NCBI RefSeq assembly: GCF_029784155.1
Contig: NC_073691.1
Location: 56,716,217 to 56,780,216 of the forward strand
Direction: 5' to 3'
Length of the DNA stretch: 64,000 bases
Origin: Uranotaenia lowii
Lineage: Eukaryota; Arthropoda; Insecta; Diptera; Culicidae
Below the pieces are notes generated by a model. The model was not told the DNA's origin and searched no databases. It worked only from the letters and a program-made list of their open reading frames with translations. Numbering within the stretch: the stretch's first letter is position 1; each line of letters begins with the position of its first letter. The position numbers and the translations under genes are program-made. Below are positions 22,157-33,380 of this stretch, piece by piece.

Positions 22157-23920
22157 AAACCGCATACAATTATAAAAGAAAACTTAAATTCTGTCTTTCA
22201 CTTGACATTTATGTGCGAACCATCATAAAAAACTACTCAGAAAACGTGTCACCAAAATCCTCAATCCTTGTGAGCGTTCTTCTAACGGCCCAGATCGGAT
22301 TATATGAGGAAAGTACAAATTCGTTAAAGTAATAATATGTAATGGCCACTCTATAATGCCTGAAATTGTATGTTCAAATCAATTGGTTGTTTGATTTGTC
22401 TACCAACTACTAGTTGCGCTTTTTCTTGCACACGGTTATTTAATGTGAACGGTAAGGGGGGATGATTTGCTCCAGAGAGATTTTTCAATGTTGCATCTTT
22501 TTAAAAGGCGAGTTTTGTTTTCAATTAGCTTTAAAGTGATCATTTGAACAATATTTCAGTTTGTGTTAGACCAAAAGAAAATTACCTCAAATTTCATAAA
22601 AACTATTACAAGATCTTAGTGTCTTACCTGTGATTGGAACCATCCGATCGATTCGATGATGTAGCATGGAACGAGAATAATAAAACGGAAAAACATCATT
22701 AGAAAAAGTTTAACCGAACCATTTTTTCTTAATTATTCTTAGAATCATACCGAAAGCCATTTATGCACCGTTTCAAGCTAGTTTCTAACGTTTTTTAAAA
22801 CGAATCATTACATATTTATCATTTCAACTTAAAACTATGTTTTTGTTTAGGATTTATTCCGAATATAGTAGCTTGACAAAAATATTTTTTGCATTACATC
22901 TTATACAAAAATTTAGATTTTGATAGCCAAAACAAACATTATTTATGGTAGAAAACATAAGGATCGTATAACAAGAATCTCTTTTAGACCTTCAAAAATT
23001 TGTTTACAATCTGCGACGGGAATTTTCCCTCAAATCTCAATCGGGAAAAACGTGGCCCGAATAACTGCACTTGAGCCTCCTACTCTTCTAAACCGGAGGG
23101 AGAAAACGGAAAAGTTCGCTAATAAGCACTCAACAAACTTTACGACTCCAGCCAGCCAGGGTCCCGCAATAGTCAGAATCTACCAATCACTTTTGTAATT
23201 GATGTTTTCTGTACCTTCTCCCGCGAACTGACCCTGTTTTCCGTCAACTAGCAAATTTCCACCGTGCGGTGCCAATAAGAAACGGTAGCTAGCAACTGTT
23301 TTAGATTTGAAACATTTTTGTAACCTTCTATTACCTACTACAGTAGTGTCTACTTGCAAACTTTTTTTTTGGAGCAGAAGAAACGCACCGAAAGGTTGGA
23401 GAGAAAAAAAACTTCCTAACTTAATCCGCGGTCTGCGACAGAATTTGACAACCCATGGCTCGAGTTGACCAGAGAGCGAGTAAAAAGTACAGACACTAAT
23501 CAGCAATTTCGCTAATTGCATTAGATCTTAATGGCCCATTGTCGCGAACGTTTCGATGTGGTCATTTTTTGCTTCGGTTTTTTTTTTCGGGGTTTACTAT
23601 TCCATTTTATTCCCTCTCATATACTCCGCTGTGAATGAAAGCCCGAAAATCGTCTTCACTCTATACCTAGTCCTACTATTGGACTCCAGTCACTTTTTTC
23701 GGTGGGAACAGGCAATAAATGTCAGCCTTTTTAGAGCGTCACGGGTCTCGGGAAGACCTCGACCCACCCTTTTGAAGTCCTCGGAGAATCTTTTTTCCTA
23801 CTAGGACATTATGATCTCTAAAATTGGGAACATTTTGAAATATACCAATTTTTTTAAGAATCTAAATTAATTTATGGTCAGGAAAGTATTGCATAACTTT
23901 TGGCTGAAAAACTTAGAGTC
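22157..23920. other. Inter-arm DNA, no gene recognised
   Basis: Immediately after the breakpoint is AT-rich sequence. A lower-repeat island lies at about 22,980-23,800, containing 92- and 113-codon frames on opposite strands (22,920-23,198 plus, 23,180-23,521 minus) with no family I recognise. The minus frame's LSGQLEPWVVKFCRRPR region does not match a known domain. Confidence 0.35.
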
Positions 23921-23929
23921 AGAGCAATC

Positions 23930-26144
23930 CGAACACATTATTAGAAACAGCCTTCACAAACTGTGTCTTTCTTCGGTTCTGTTTTTTTTACCAGAATCGG
24001 AACAATCTGAAAATATTTTTAGCAACAACCTTTCCAACCGGAAGTTCAAATAAAAAATGTGAGCTTCCTATGCCAATCTGTTTTTTTTGGTTTAGATAGG
24101 TCAAAATAATACAAGCAAGCAGCAACCTTAAAAATCTCCGCTCCCTGTGCCAATCCGTCTTTCTACCGGAGGCTGAATAAGAAAAAAATATCGGAGTAGC
24201 AGCCTTAAAAAATTTCGCTCTTGTGCCAATCCGTTTTGCTACCAAAGGCAGAATCAGAAGCTTTTTTTTAACAACAGCCTTAAAAATCTGCGCTCCCTGT
24301 GCCAATCCGTCTTTCTACCGGAGGCTGAATCAAAAACTTTGTTTTCGTAGCGGCAGCCTTAAAAATCTGCGCTTCCTGTGTCAATCTGTCTTTCAACAGG
24401 AGAAGGAAGAAATAGAAAATAAACTCGTAGCGGCAGCCTTAAAAATCTGCGCTCCTTGTACCAATCCGTCTTTCTACCGGAGGAAGATAAAGAAACTTTT
24501 TTTTTCGTAGCAGCAAACTTAAAAACCTTCGCTCCCTGTGCCAATCCGTCTTTCTACCGGAAGCCGAATAAAAACACTTTTTTGCGTAGCAGTAGCCTTA
24601 AAAATCTGCGCTCGCTGTGCCAATCCGTCTTTCTACCGGAGGCTGAATCAGAAACATTTTTTTTGTTCCAGCAGCCTAAAAAATTTGCGCTTCCTGTGCT
24701 TATGCTTTAAATATCTGCGCTCTCTGTGCCAATCCGTCTTTCTACCGAAGGCTGAGTCAGAAGAAAATCGTAGCAGTAGCCTTCAAAATCTTCGCTCCCT
24801 GTGCTAATGCGCCTTTCTACCTGAGGCTGAATCAAAAAATTTTTCTTACCAGAAGCTTTAAAAATCTGCGTTCTCTGTACCAATGCGTCTTGCTACTGGA
24901 GGCTGAATTAGAAAAAAAAACCGTGGCAGCAATTTAAAAAAATCGGCACTGCCTGTGGCAATCCGTTTTTCTACCGGAGGCTGAATAAAAAAATTTGTTT
25001 TCGTAGCGGCAGCCTACAAAATCTGCGCTTTTCATGCCAATCCGTCTTTCTACAGGAGGAGGAAGAATTAGAAAATAAAATCGTAGCGGCAGCCTTAAAA
25101 ATCTGCGCTCCCTGTGCCAATCCGTCTTTCTACCGGAGGCTGAAACAGAAACTTATTTTCGCAGCAGCAAACTTAAAAACCTTCGCTCCCTGTGCCAAGC
25201 CGTCTTTCTACCGGAAGCCGAATAAAAACACCATTTTTTCGTAGCAGTAGCCTTAAAAATCTGCTCTCGCTGTGCCAATCCGTCTTTCTGCGGGAGGCTG
25301 AATCAGAAACACTTTTTTTTTCAAGCAGCTTAAAAAAAATTGCGCTTCCTGTGCTAATGCGTCTTTATACCGGAGGCAGATTCAGAAACTTTTTTTCGTA
25401 GCAGCAGCCTTAAATATCGACGCTCCCTGTGGCAATCCGTTTCTCTACCGGGAGGCTGTTTCAGATCCTTTTTTTTTCGTAGCAGCAGCCTTAAAAATCT
25501 GCGCTCGCTGAGCCAATCCGTCTTTATACCGGAGACTGAATCAAATTTTTTTTGTAGCAGCAGCCTCAAAAACCTGCGCTCTTTGTGCCAATGCGCCTTT
25601 CTACCGGAGGTTGAATCATAAAACGAAAATTTGTAGCAGCTACCTTAAAAAGCTGCGCTATCTGTGCCAATGCGTCTTTATACTTCAGGCTGAATCAGAT
25701 TTTTGTTTTGTAGCATCATCCTTAAAAAACTGCGCTCCTTGTGCAAATCCGTCTTTCTACCGGAAGCTAAATCAGAAATTTTTTTATGAAGCAGCAGCCT
25801 TGAAAATCTGCGGTCCCTGTGCCAATCCATCACTCTACCGGAGGCTGCATCAGAAATAAATCGTAGCAGCAGCTTTAAAAATCTGCGTTACCTGTGCCAA
25901 ATTATCTTCCTACAGGAAGCTCTTTCAAAAACTCTTTTTTAGCAGCAGTCTTGAAAAACTGCGCTCCCTGTGCCAATGCGTCCTTCTACCGGAAGCTAAA
26001 TCGGAACCTTTTTTTTCGTAGCAATAGCCTTAAAAAACTGCGCTCCCTGTGCCAATCCGTCTTCCTACCGGTGGCTAAATCAGAAAAAAAAATCGTAGCA
26101 GCAACCTTAAAAGTCTGCGCTCCCTGTGTCAATGCGTCTTTCTA
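23930..26144 (+). repeat. 76-80-bp satellite array, about 27 copies
   Basis: The unit contains GCAGCAGCCTTAAAAATCTG, CGCTCCCTGTGCCAATCCGT, CTTTCTACCGGAGGCTGAAT and a variable poly-A/T spacer. Repeat starts measured at CAATCCG are 24,151, 24,227, 24,303, 24,382 and 24,462, so the period is 76-80 bp. The first 130 bp are much more diverged than the rest. Because the period is not a multiple of three, frames open and shift through it (peptides such as APCANPSFYRRLNQK), and I do not treat these as proteins. Confidence 0.92.
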
Positions 26145-27480
26145 CAGTGTTGCCGAATACAACTTTTATTTTGTTTTATTTTCTTAATCTCATCTAATCT
26201 CATCTCATCTCATGTCTAAAATGTGGACTTGAAAAATTCCGTTAATTATTTTTACTTTGAATTTTGATAATTTCCGTCTTTGGATGGAATAAAAAAAATC
26301 AATTCCAGACACGTTGAAATGAAAGTGTATCGAAAAGCCTACGCCCAAAAGTGAGAGCAAATCCGTAAGACCTTCACCTGGCGATTCCAAACGAGCTGAC
26401 CCAGCCCAAATTTGAATGCAAAAATGTGATCAACCGGTTGCACCCCGAAATTCCTCCCTAATTTGATCACCATTCGAAACCAAACGAAACAAAACCAACC
26501 ATTCAACCTTTCTGTTCTCTCTGCCATCAAACCACTTTGCAGAAACGATCATCATCAGGATGACTCAGGATGACTTTTTGTCATAATGCAGACAGATTCT
26601 TGACGATTTTTCAAAAGCAGTTAAGATTGTTATGAATTTTTCTTTCGCCAATTGTCAAAGTTTATAAAAGAACTACTTCGAAATATATCAAATTCTCCAA
26701 AGCTTTACCCAAACAAAAATGTCTGCCCAACGAATTCGAAAACCCGCTCAGAAAAAAAGCACAACAAACCTGACCGGTTAGGTTCCAAGCGTGCCAAAAT
26801 GATTTGCAAAAACTAACCTATACTATTGCCCGTTTACTGGCCGAAGACAGATAAACAGGCACGGGGCTGGCTACTTCTAACTAGATCCAGATATGATGAT
26901 GATCGTCGATTCCAATCGTTTTGGTGTGATGACGATACGATCATTTTTGGCAAAATTGAAACAACCCGCTGAGCGCTCTCTTGAAACCGTTTCCTCTACA
27001 CACGTCCCCGCTTTTTAGAATTAGGATTAGTTTAATCGTTTAGGGGCAGCAACATTGTTGCAAAATGAAAAAAAAAACTCAAGCTTTTGGCACATTTTTG
27101 AACTGACACTCACACATGAACCCACATTTGAGCGTCCGTCGCGCGTATCATTTCTGGACGCGCTGTTTGAAGTACCAAAACAATGTTGTTGATGCGGGCT
27201 AGATAATTTCGAACGTTCTAAACCAAGCTCCTCACTTTGAGTCCGTCGTTCTATAGTTTCAATCGAAAATAATTTAGATGCCCTACATTTTGTTGCAAAA
27301 ACGCTTGAGGTTTTTTAATACTGTATGCGGTTTTGGACCAATTTTTAGCGCTTGAGGTTGGAAGATCAAGTCCCAGTAGAGTTTTTGAAGTTTTTATCAG
27401 TCACCATACTTGTTTAGAAGTTTAACGAGAAAGCCCACGAAACCTGAACTATGCTCATAGAGATTAAGGAATTTTTCTTA
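26145..27480. other. CAGTGTTGCC junction, CATCT run and gene-free DNA
   Basis: Right after the array is CAGTGTTGCC (26,145-26,154), then a TTTTATTTTGTTTTATTTT run and a short pentanucleotide CATCT repeat (26,190-26,213). From about 26,340 to 27,250 the sequence looks single-copy and evenly composed, but no exon or RNA gene was recognised. Confidence 0.45.
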
Positions 27481-27489
27481 GGTGGGTTT

Positions 27490-27905
27490 TCTAACTGGAA
27501 TCATTCCCCTTCTTCAGTCCGTTTTATTCACTGGAACTGGAATCATTTTAAAACTAAGAAAGCAGCAGCCTTTCAAATCTGCGCTTCTTAAATCCGTCTT
27601 GATCACCGGAAATGGCATCATATTAGAACAAACAAAGCAGCAGCATTTCCAGTCTGCAACCGTCTTTTTTTTGTCGAAACTGGAATCATTTTCCAATAAA
27701 CAAAGCAAACAGCCTTTCTAATCTGCGCTTCTTCAGTCCGACTTATTTACCGGAAGGTGCGACATTTCAAAACAAACAAAGCAGCAGCCTTCCAAATCTG
27801 CACTTCTTCAGTTCTTCTTATAGGCCGAAACTGGACTCATTTCAAAATAAACAATGCAGCAATTTTTCAAATCTGCGCTCATCGTACCAACTACGCCATT
27901 GTCGT
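27490..27905 (+). repeat. Diverged relative of the 76-80-bp satellite
   Basis: About five units of roughly 70-80 bp contain AGCAGCCTTTCAAATCTGCG, CTTCTTCAGTCCG and CACCGGAA(A/C)TGG. They clearly relate to the array at 23,930-26,144 but are much more diverged from it and from each other. Translation frames within it are repeat artefacts. Confidence 0.8.
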
Positions 27906-28480
27906 GAACTGACTGGTGAACTGGTTAATTTAAACATTATTCAGGATCTCGCTTAAACACGGCCGTCTTCCACAAGATTATAGCAGTAACTGACTTGTGT
28001 TTTTGTTAACACTTTGAAGCTTCTATCCCAGTGTTGCCACATATTTGTTTTATTTATTTTTTTAAATTATTATTTTTTCTGTACAATCCTCATCTCATCT
28101 GCACAGCCACCTGTGAAGTTTTTGAGGTTGGTATTATAAGTTGATATTTTTTTTTGCAGCGAGCACTTTTTTTTTAGTTCTAACAGTTCCTTATCAATTC
28201 CTCCTCAATTTTCGATACAAAATTGTTAGAACAGATCTAGCTATCCAGGTTTGCGAAGAAATTGTCGATTGATTTTTGCGATTTTCCAGTGAGTCCAAGC
28301 CAACTAGCTACACAAAGCTGGATATTCTGCCACATCTTTTTGACAGCCAAGGCGTACCTTAGAATCTTTATTGAACTCTTTCAATTCTATTCTTATGAAC
28401 ATTGATTATAATTTTAATGGCATGTGCGGCGGAATGAAAACAAGAGAGAATTTATTTTATAGAATTTGAAAGAAAGGTGG
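27906..28480. other. Second CAGTGTTGCC junction and gene-free DNA
   Basis: CAGTGTTGCC recurs at 28,029-28,038, again followed by a TTTGTTTTATTTATTTT run and CATCTCATCT (28,090-28,100). The two satellite blocks therefore share a downstream module. The rest has no feature. Confidence 0.5.
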
Positions 28481-28489
28481 ATAGACAGG

Positions 28490-29230
28490 CATTAGTGCGC
28501 CAGTAGGAGAAAGCTTGATAGGTGTTGAAATTTTAGGCTAGAAGGCATGTTGATGAAAAGCTCCCATGAGTTGCTCCCGCCTTTGCTCTGCACTAGCTTA
28601 CTATACATGAGAAACCCAGAAAGAGAATTTCCATGTATAGCGAGCCCAGTGGTTTGAGAGCGTGTTTTTACGCACACTTCAAACGAGCAAAAACGTAGCA
28701 ACCCATGGGCCTACTGAGCTTTCCTTATGCGAGAACAGTTCTAGCGACGTTGCCTACAATGTTATGAACATTGTAGTATGGCTGCCACACAATACTAGCG
28801 TATTCGATAGTGGTCCGGATAAGTCCAACATAAATTGAGACGATAGTGTAAGGATTGTCCAACTCGTGACAAATCCTAAATTTTCAAACCAAAATGGTTG
28901 CAACGCTCAGAAAATTTATTAAGCGCATTCTGTAGAACCATACAATCCGTGGGATACCGAACAGGAAGGAACATTTTCAAATCATCCGCGTAGATCAACA
29001 CGAACGCGTCACGCAGCATTTCGGGGAACTCGTTCATTACAGTAATAAAAAGTAGGGGTCCCAAGTGACTCCCTTGTGGTACGCCGCTGTTGACCAGGAA
29101 TACGTTGAATCTCGAATTCCCAAGTTTTCAAATTGAACTCTTTCTATGAGGTACGAACGTATCCATTGTAGACTAACACCGGTAATCCCATTTTTGCACA
29201 GCACTGACAAAAGAGCTTTAATATTTTTTT
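28490..29230 (-). pseudogene. LINE reverse-transcriptase fragment with YADD core
   Basis: On the minus strand the RT palm is readable as LLSVLCKNGITGVSLQWIRSYL, then a frame change, then GPLLFITVMNEFPEML and LIYADDLKMFLPV, the A/Y-X-D-D catalytic motif of non-LTR RTs. It continues to NHFGLKI and, after a deletion, a C-terminal segment SIYVGLIRTTIEYASIVWQP in another frame. Several stops and frameshifts make it dead. It belongs to the Jockey/CR1/L2 group by motif style; the precise clade is uncertain. A LINE RT copies its own RNA at the chromosomal target. Confidence 0.8.
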
Positions 29231-29409
29231 TTTCTTTTATGAGCAGGGAAAAGCCCGCGGGAGTGGAACTTCTTCTTCCATGTTCCTTCTCCAGTGGGCG
29301 CAAAACCTCATCATTTTTATTTTTTTTTCTTTTTTCAATTCGATTTTACAATTAGTTATGCACATTCATTTCAAAAACACTTGAATTTTTCAAATCACTT
29401 AATTTTGGT
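29231..29409. other. Short LINE flank
   Basis: Contains an A-rich/T-rich run on the minus side of the LINE fragment and otherwise nothing recognisable. Confidence 0.4.
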
Positions 29410-29520
29410 GACGATTTGTGGCGTTTGTTGGTGGTACTTGTTGGTGGCGGCGGGCGATGGCGGTGGGCGGTAGTGGTGGGTGGTGGAGGTTTTTGGCGGC
29501 GGTGGTATTTGGCGGGAATG
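29410..29520 (+). repeat. GGTGG/GGCGG G-rich simple tract
   Basis: About 110 bp of GGTGGTGG-, GGCGGCGG- and GGTGGGTGG-type sequence, unlike the AT-rich surroundings. Several runs of two or three G at short spacing could allow G-quadruplex structure on the plus strand. Confidence 0.7.
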
Positions 29521-29693
29521 AGAAGATAAAATAATACATTTGTGGTTAGATGAATGTGGTTGGAACGTTTACGGGGTATCGAATGATGGGAAGGTAGAGT
29601 TGAATTTGCTTCCAGCGAGAATAATCTCTGTTAAGGAAGCGCTAGCTGGCTATTGTTTACAGTTATTAACCATCGGATGTTCCGGGATCAGAT

Positions 29694-30656
29694 TTAATGG
29701 AAATATGATTCAATTTTATTTCTGATGTAAGTTTTCAGCTTGCTTTTGAATTTTCGTGGGTTTCTTTCTTCTCTGAGGCTTCTGGGTACTGAGTTAAAAA
29801 GGACCTTGCTATAGTAAGGGAATGCTTTCCTTGACATTTCGCTGTTGGGTCTAGTAATTGAAAGGGCGGCTGAATTACGAAGCTCGTACGCGTGGTTGGG
29901 TTGCTCGTACACTACGTTGTTATGTATCACTTGATCGTTCAAATGTGAGTGGATTATCGATGTGGCTTGTAGCTCTCTCAGCGCCTGAATTGGAATTATA
30001 CTGCCATCTGCTTCAGAATACAAGTTTTTACTAGGGTACAACCAAGGACGATTGTAGACAGCTTTGAGACAGCGGTTCTGAGGTGCTTTAAGTTTCTTTA
30101 AGTGAGAATTTGCTGCAGCACCCCAAATGAATACTAGATACTGTAGTTTTGATTGTACGAACGCCTGGTACAACACGATCAGCTGTTTTTTGGGGACGAA
30201 TCTTTTCATTCTCCAGAGTAAACCACAGGTTGAGCTAATTTCTTTCAGGAGCTTTTGAATATGGTAATTCCATTTCAGCTTGTAATCGATGTCAAGACCT
30301 AGATATGTATAGTGATTTACTTTTTCAATTGGTGTTGATATGGATATTGATAACGTCAAAAGCTTTAGACATGTCTGTGTATATGACGTCTACTTGTGAA
30401 CCCTGCGTCATCCATTAAGAAGTTCGGGAAACAAATTCTGCTAAATTAGTCACGGTTGATGGCTTTTTCAAAAAACCATGCTGAACATCTGATATCTTTC
30501 TTTCTAACCCCGGGGTACATCTGGTCGTAAATTATGCTCTCGAACATTTTTGGTACAGCGGAAAGAATTGCTAACCCTCGATAGTTTTCAGCGGGCAGTT
30601 TTGAACCATTTTTGTGAATCGGCAAAATGTGTGAGATTTTCCAAAGTTTTATGATT
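29694..30656 (-). pseudogene. Second LINE, internally deleted RT
   Basis: The minus strand starts with SHILPIHKNGSKLPAENYRG and LAILSAVPKMFESIIYDQM (RT fingers/palm), passes a frame break, and reaches VDVIYTDMSKAFDV, the first catalytic aspartate block. It then jumps directly to a 221-codon open stretch (30,359-29,694) with HYTYLGLDIDYKLKWNYHI and LKKLKAPQNRCLKAVYNRPW, the thumb and C-terminus of Jockey/CR1-like LINEs, ending in a stop near the 3' end. The YADD-containing middle is missing, so the enzyme is inactive. The open C-terminal 221 codons suggest fairly recent loss. Confidence 0.85.
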
Positions 30657-30910
30657 TAATTGAATGATTAATGGCATTTCGGTGAACTATACATTCTAAC
30701 AGGAAGAATATCAAATGAAAGTAAGATATGATACGGTGCGGGACAAATGGTCTTGTGCGGCAAGAAGTTTTCTCAAATCTCTCGGCTCATTTTCAACACT
30801 TCTCATGCTTCCTAATCTATTCTATCCGTCTATAATTTTCATTACTTTCGTTTGATATTCTTCCTGTTAGAATGTTTAGTTCACCGAAATGCCATTAATC
30901 ATTCAATTAA
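30657..30910. mobile_element. Palindromic MITE, ~254 bp, between LINE fragments
   Basis: The left arm (30,657-30,723: TTGAATGATTAATGGCATTT, CTAACAGGAAGAATATCAAA) is the inverse of the right arm (30,841-30,910) with few mismatches. The centre is about 115 bp. Flanking TTAAT sequence at both ends may be the target duplication. Part of its central/right half (TCATTTTCAACAC...TCTATAATTTTCA) resembles the sequence just outside the right arm at 54,625-54,705. Confidence 0.8.
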
Positions 30911-30911
30911 T

Positions 30912-32150
30912 TCACCGCTGGTTTGATAATCTGTTAACACATTTCCAAAGTTTGCTAAACAAACCATCACTAATAGAAGCTGTGAAGATCGTAAAGACTC
31001 GGGGTTGACCACACAAACCTCTGATCCTGAAGACTCGAGGCCTGACCTCTCCTCTTACGATTCGAAGCCCGACTTTGCCACCTTTAATCCTACTCCGACT
31101 CAAATGGTTCACCCGACGTCGAGAACTACTCTACCCGTGGGTATCCCCGATCGTGGAATAACCCTTTCTCAATGATTTCCATTTCGAAGAAGATCAAGTC
31201 TTATCTCCGCAGCTTCGGTCGTTGGAACATACCGCCGCAAACTTCGGACAGGCAAACACCCAGTGTTTGAGCGTCTCCTCTTCGTACAATCTGGGCAATA
31301 TGGCGAAGCCACATGTCCAAACCGGTAGTGGTACTTCATGAAGCATCCAGTCTGGAATTGAGTCATATGGAAGTTAACTTCACCGTGTCCCCTTTTGATC
31401 CAGCTCCTGATTTGCAGGATCAGACGATGGGTCTATCTTCTTCTCGCTGAGCTGTCATATAGATACTGCCAGGAGTTCTCATTGGCGAGATCTCGTACGT
31501 TGGGCGTGTCTTTATTGTCGTAGCAATAGACATCCTCCTTTAGCAAAACCGAGATGGGCATGACACCCACCACTACACAGGTGGTTCCATGGTATTCACT
31601 GATAACCTACAGGTTTATCAGCCGCAGAACGCTGCGAAGTCTTTGCAGGTTACACTGTCTTCCCTAGGCCTACCCCCAGCCCACCCCGAAAGATTGACGG
31701 GGTCACGATTGACAGTATCCTCCTCTTGCTTCTTCTGATTTCTGAGGAGAGACTATTGCCGCTCTCTTATACTCGTAGTCGACATGACTCGTGTATCTGA
31801 GTCTGACGTCGATCATCACCCCTAGGTACTTAATTGGACACGGTATCACACGGTTCAATTGCAATGGTACCAGCTAGGAGTGAGATCAGGTTGGTGATCA
31901 GCACCATCTCGATTTTCTGGTGGGCTAGACGCAGGAACTTTGAGTGCATTCGGCTTTCCACTGCCTGGATAGCTACTGTGGCAAGCAGCTGTACCTCCGC
32001 TGTCGAGGAGCCTCTCGCCAAGAGGACTACATTATCCGCAAATCCTACGAGTTCAGTCCCCTGATGGGAGGCTCATTCGTACGCAATGTTCCACAGGACC
32101 GGGCCAAGTATTGACCCCTGTGGCAAAACCGTCGAAACCCTTTACCAGTT
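30912..32150 (-). pseudogene. R1-type LINE, 3' half of the RT ORF
   Basis: Reading right to left: QGSILGPVLWNIAY, LVGFADNVVLLARG (the YADD box degraded to ADN), STAEVQLLATVAIQAVES, then IKYLGV-like text, YDNKDTPNVRDLANENSW, ARRRWTHRLI, HGEVNFHMTQFQTG and YHYRFGHVASPYCPDC. The last is the cysteine-rich C-terminal segment typical of R1-clade LINEs. Multiple stops and frameshifts are present, and the N-terminal half is absent. A C-terminal tail continues to about 30,912, where the palindromic MITE lies. Confidence 0.85.
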
Positions 32151-33130
32151 GCTGAGTTAATTCTTGTCACCCCTGAAGAAAAGGCAAAGGCCATGGGCTA
32201 CCATATTCTTACTTCGCATTTGCTTGACTCTAACGTCCAAAGCGCGCAAGAATCTTAGGTTGCAAAATGCGTCTGCAATTTAGATTCCTCCCCTCCCCTT
32301 GTATCGTCCCTCTATCAGACAAAATCTCTGCTGATCAGGTTTGCTCAGCGCTGAAGTTTTCCAAAAATATGAAGACCCCTGGGTTTGACGGTATCTTTAA
32401 CCTCATTCTTAAAAATCTCAGCAACCAAGTATACCAACTACCTCTCAATTAGCTGGAAAACAGCCAAAATCATCCCCACCCGTAAACCTGGAAAAGTTCG
32501 AAATTGCCTTCAAGATACATACCTATAAGTTTTCTTTCAGTGCTGAGCAAAGTTTGTGGAGGAACACTATATTATACTTTCTGAGCAATTTGGTTTCAGG
32601 AAAGGGCATTCAACCTCACACCAGCTAGTTCGGATGATAAACAACATCAGAAGGAACAAAATTGTATCTGTGTAAGTCTACAGCCATGGCCCTACAATAC
32701 GTCGAGAAAGCGTTTGACAATGTTTGGCATGATGGACTGTTTACAACCTATGCTTACTCAATTTCCCTGTACATCTCATCAAAATTACCCGAAAATATCT
32801 TCAGCAAAGGTAGGGTGTCGTTGAATAGTTGCTAATCAGACATCATATTCATCCTGGTAGGTGTTCCGCAAGGTAGCTTGTTGGGCCCACTAAATACTCT
32901 AAATCATCTACACCTCTGACATTCCTCCCCTCGGAGACCTGCTTTACCTACATCCGGGTGACACTGCAAATGCCGTTAAGGGAAGAAAGCTCCGTGAAAT
33001 CACAAACAAACTACAACCCGTAAATACCTTTTTTTAACTAGGATACCAAAACATGGAAAATCAAAATCGATGCCTCCAAGACTCAAGCAATTACGTTGCT
33101 CCACAAACAATTCCCATAACTTAAACCATT
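32151..33130 (+). pseudogene. Jockey-like LINE RT on the plus strand
   Basis: Frames in succession read VTPEEKAKAMGYHIL, ADQVCSALKFSKNMKTPGFD, GIFNLILKNLSNQVYQL, TAKIIPTRKPGKV, LSEQFGFRKGHSTSHQLVRM, KAFDNVWHDGL and VGVPQGSLLGP, then a degraded catalytic box (about LHPGDTANAV). These are RT blocks 0 to 5 of Jockey-group LINEs in correct order. There are at least five frameshifts or stops. The element is oriented opposite to the R1-like fragment and abuts it near 32,150. Confidence 0.85.
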
Positions 33131-33380
33131 CAAAAGCGTGTTTAATGAATTTTCTGCTAGCAAACTGCTTACAATAACGAAGTTAAACTATTATGAGATT
33201 TACATTAAAGTATAATTGGTTTGTATAGATAGTAGAATTCGAAGGGTACATACAAGATCACTCTTTTTGGACTTTTAAAAAACAGCAAAAACCAAAGCTT
33301 TCGTTTTGAAAATTGTTGTCTATTTCACAGGAGCGGAATCTTAACAAGTCATTATTTTTTACATAACAATCAGCAAATAC
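33131..33380. other. LINE 3' flank, no feature
   Basis: AT-rich linker between the Jockey-like fragment and the TIR element. Nothing recognised. Confidence 0.4.

Noticed and set aside
23988..26187. Frames of 60-113 codons across the 76-80-bp array as a cysteine-rich protein family
   Set aside because: The CAPCANPSFYRR-type peptides come from the repeat and jump frames because the period is not a multiple of three.
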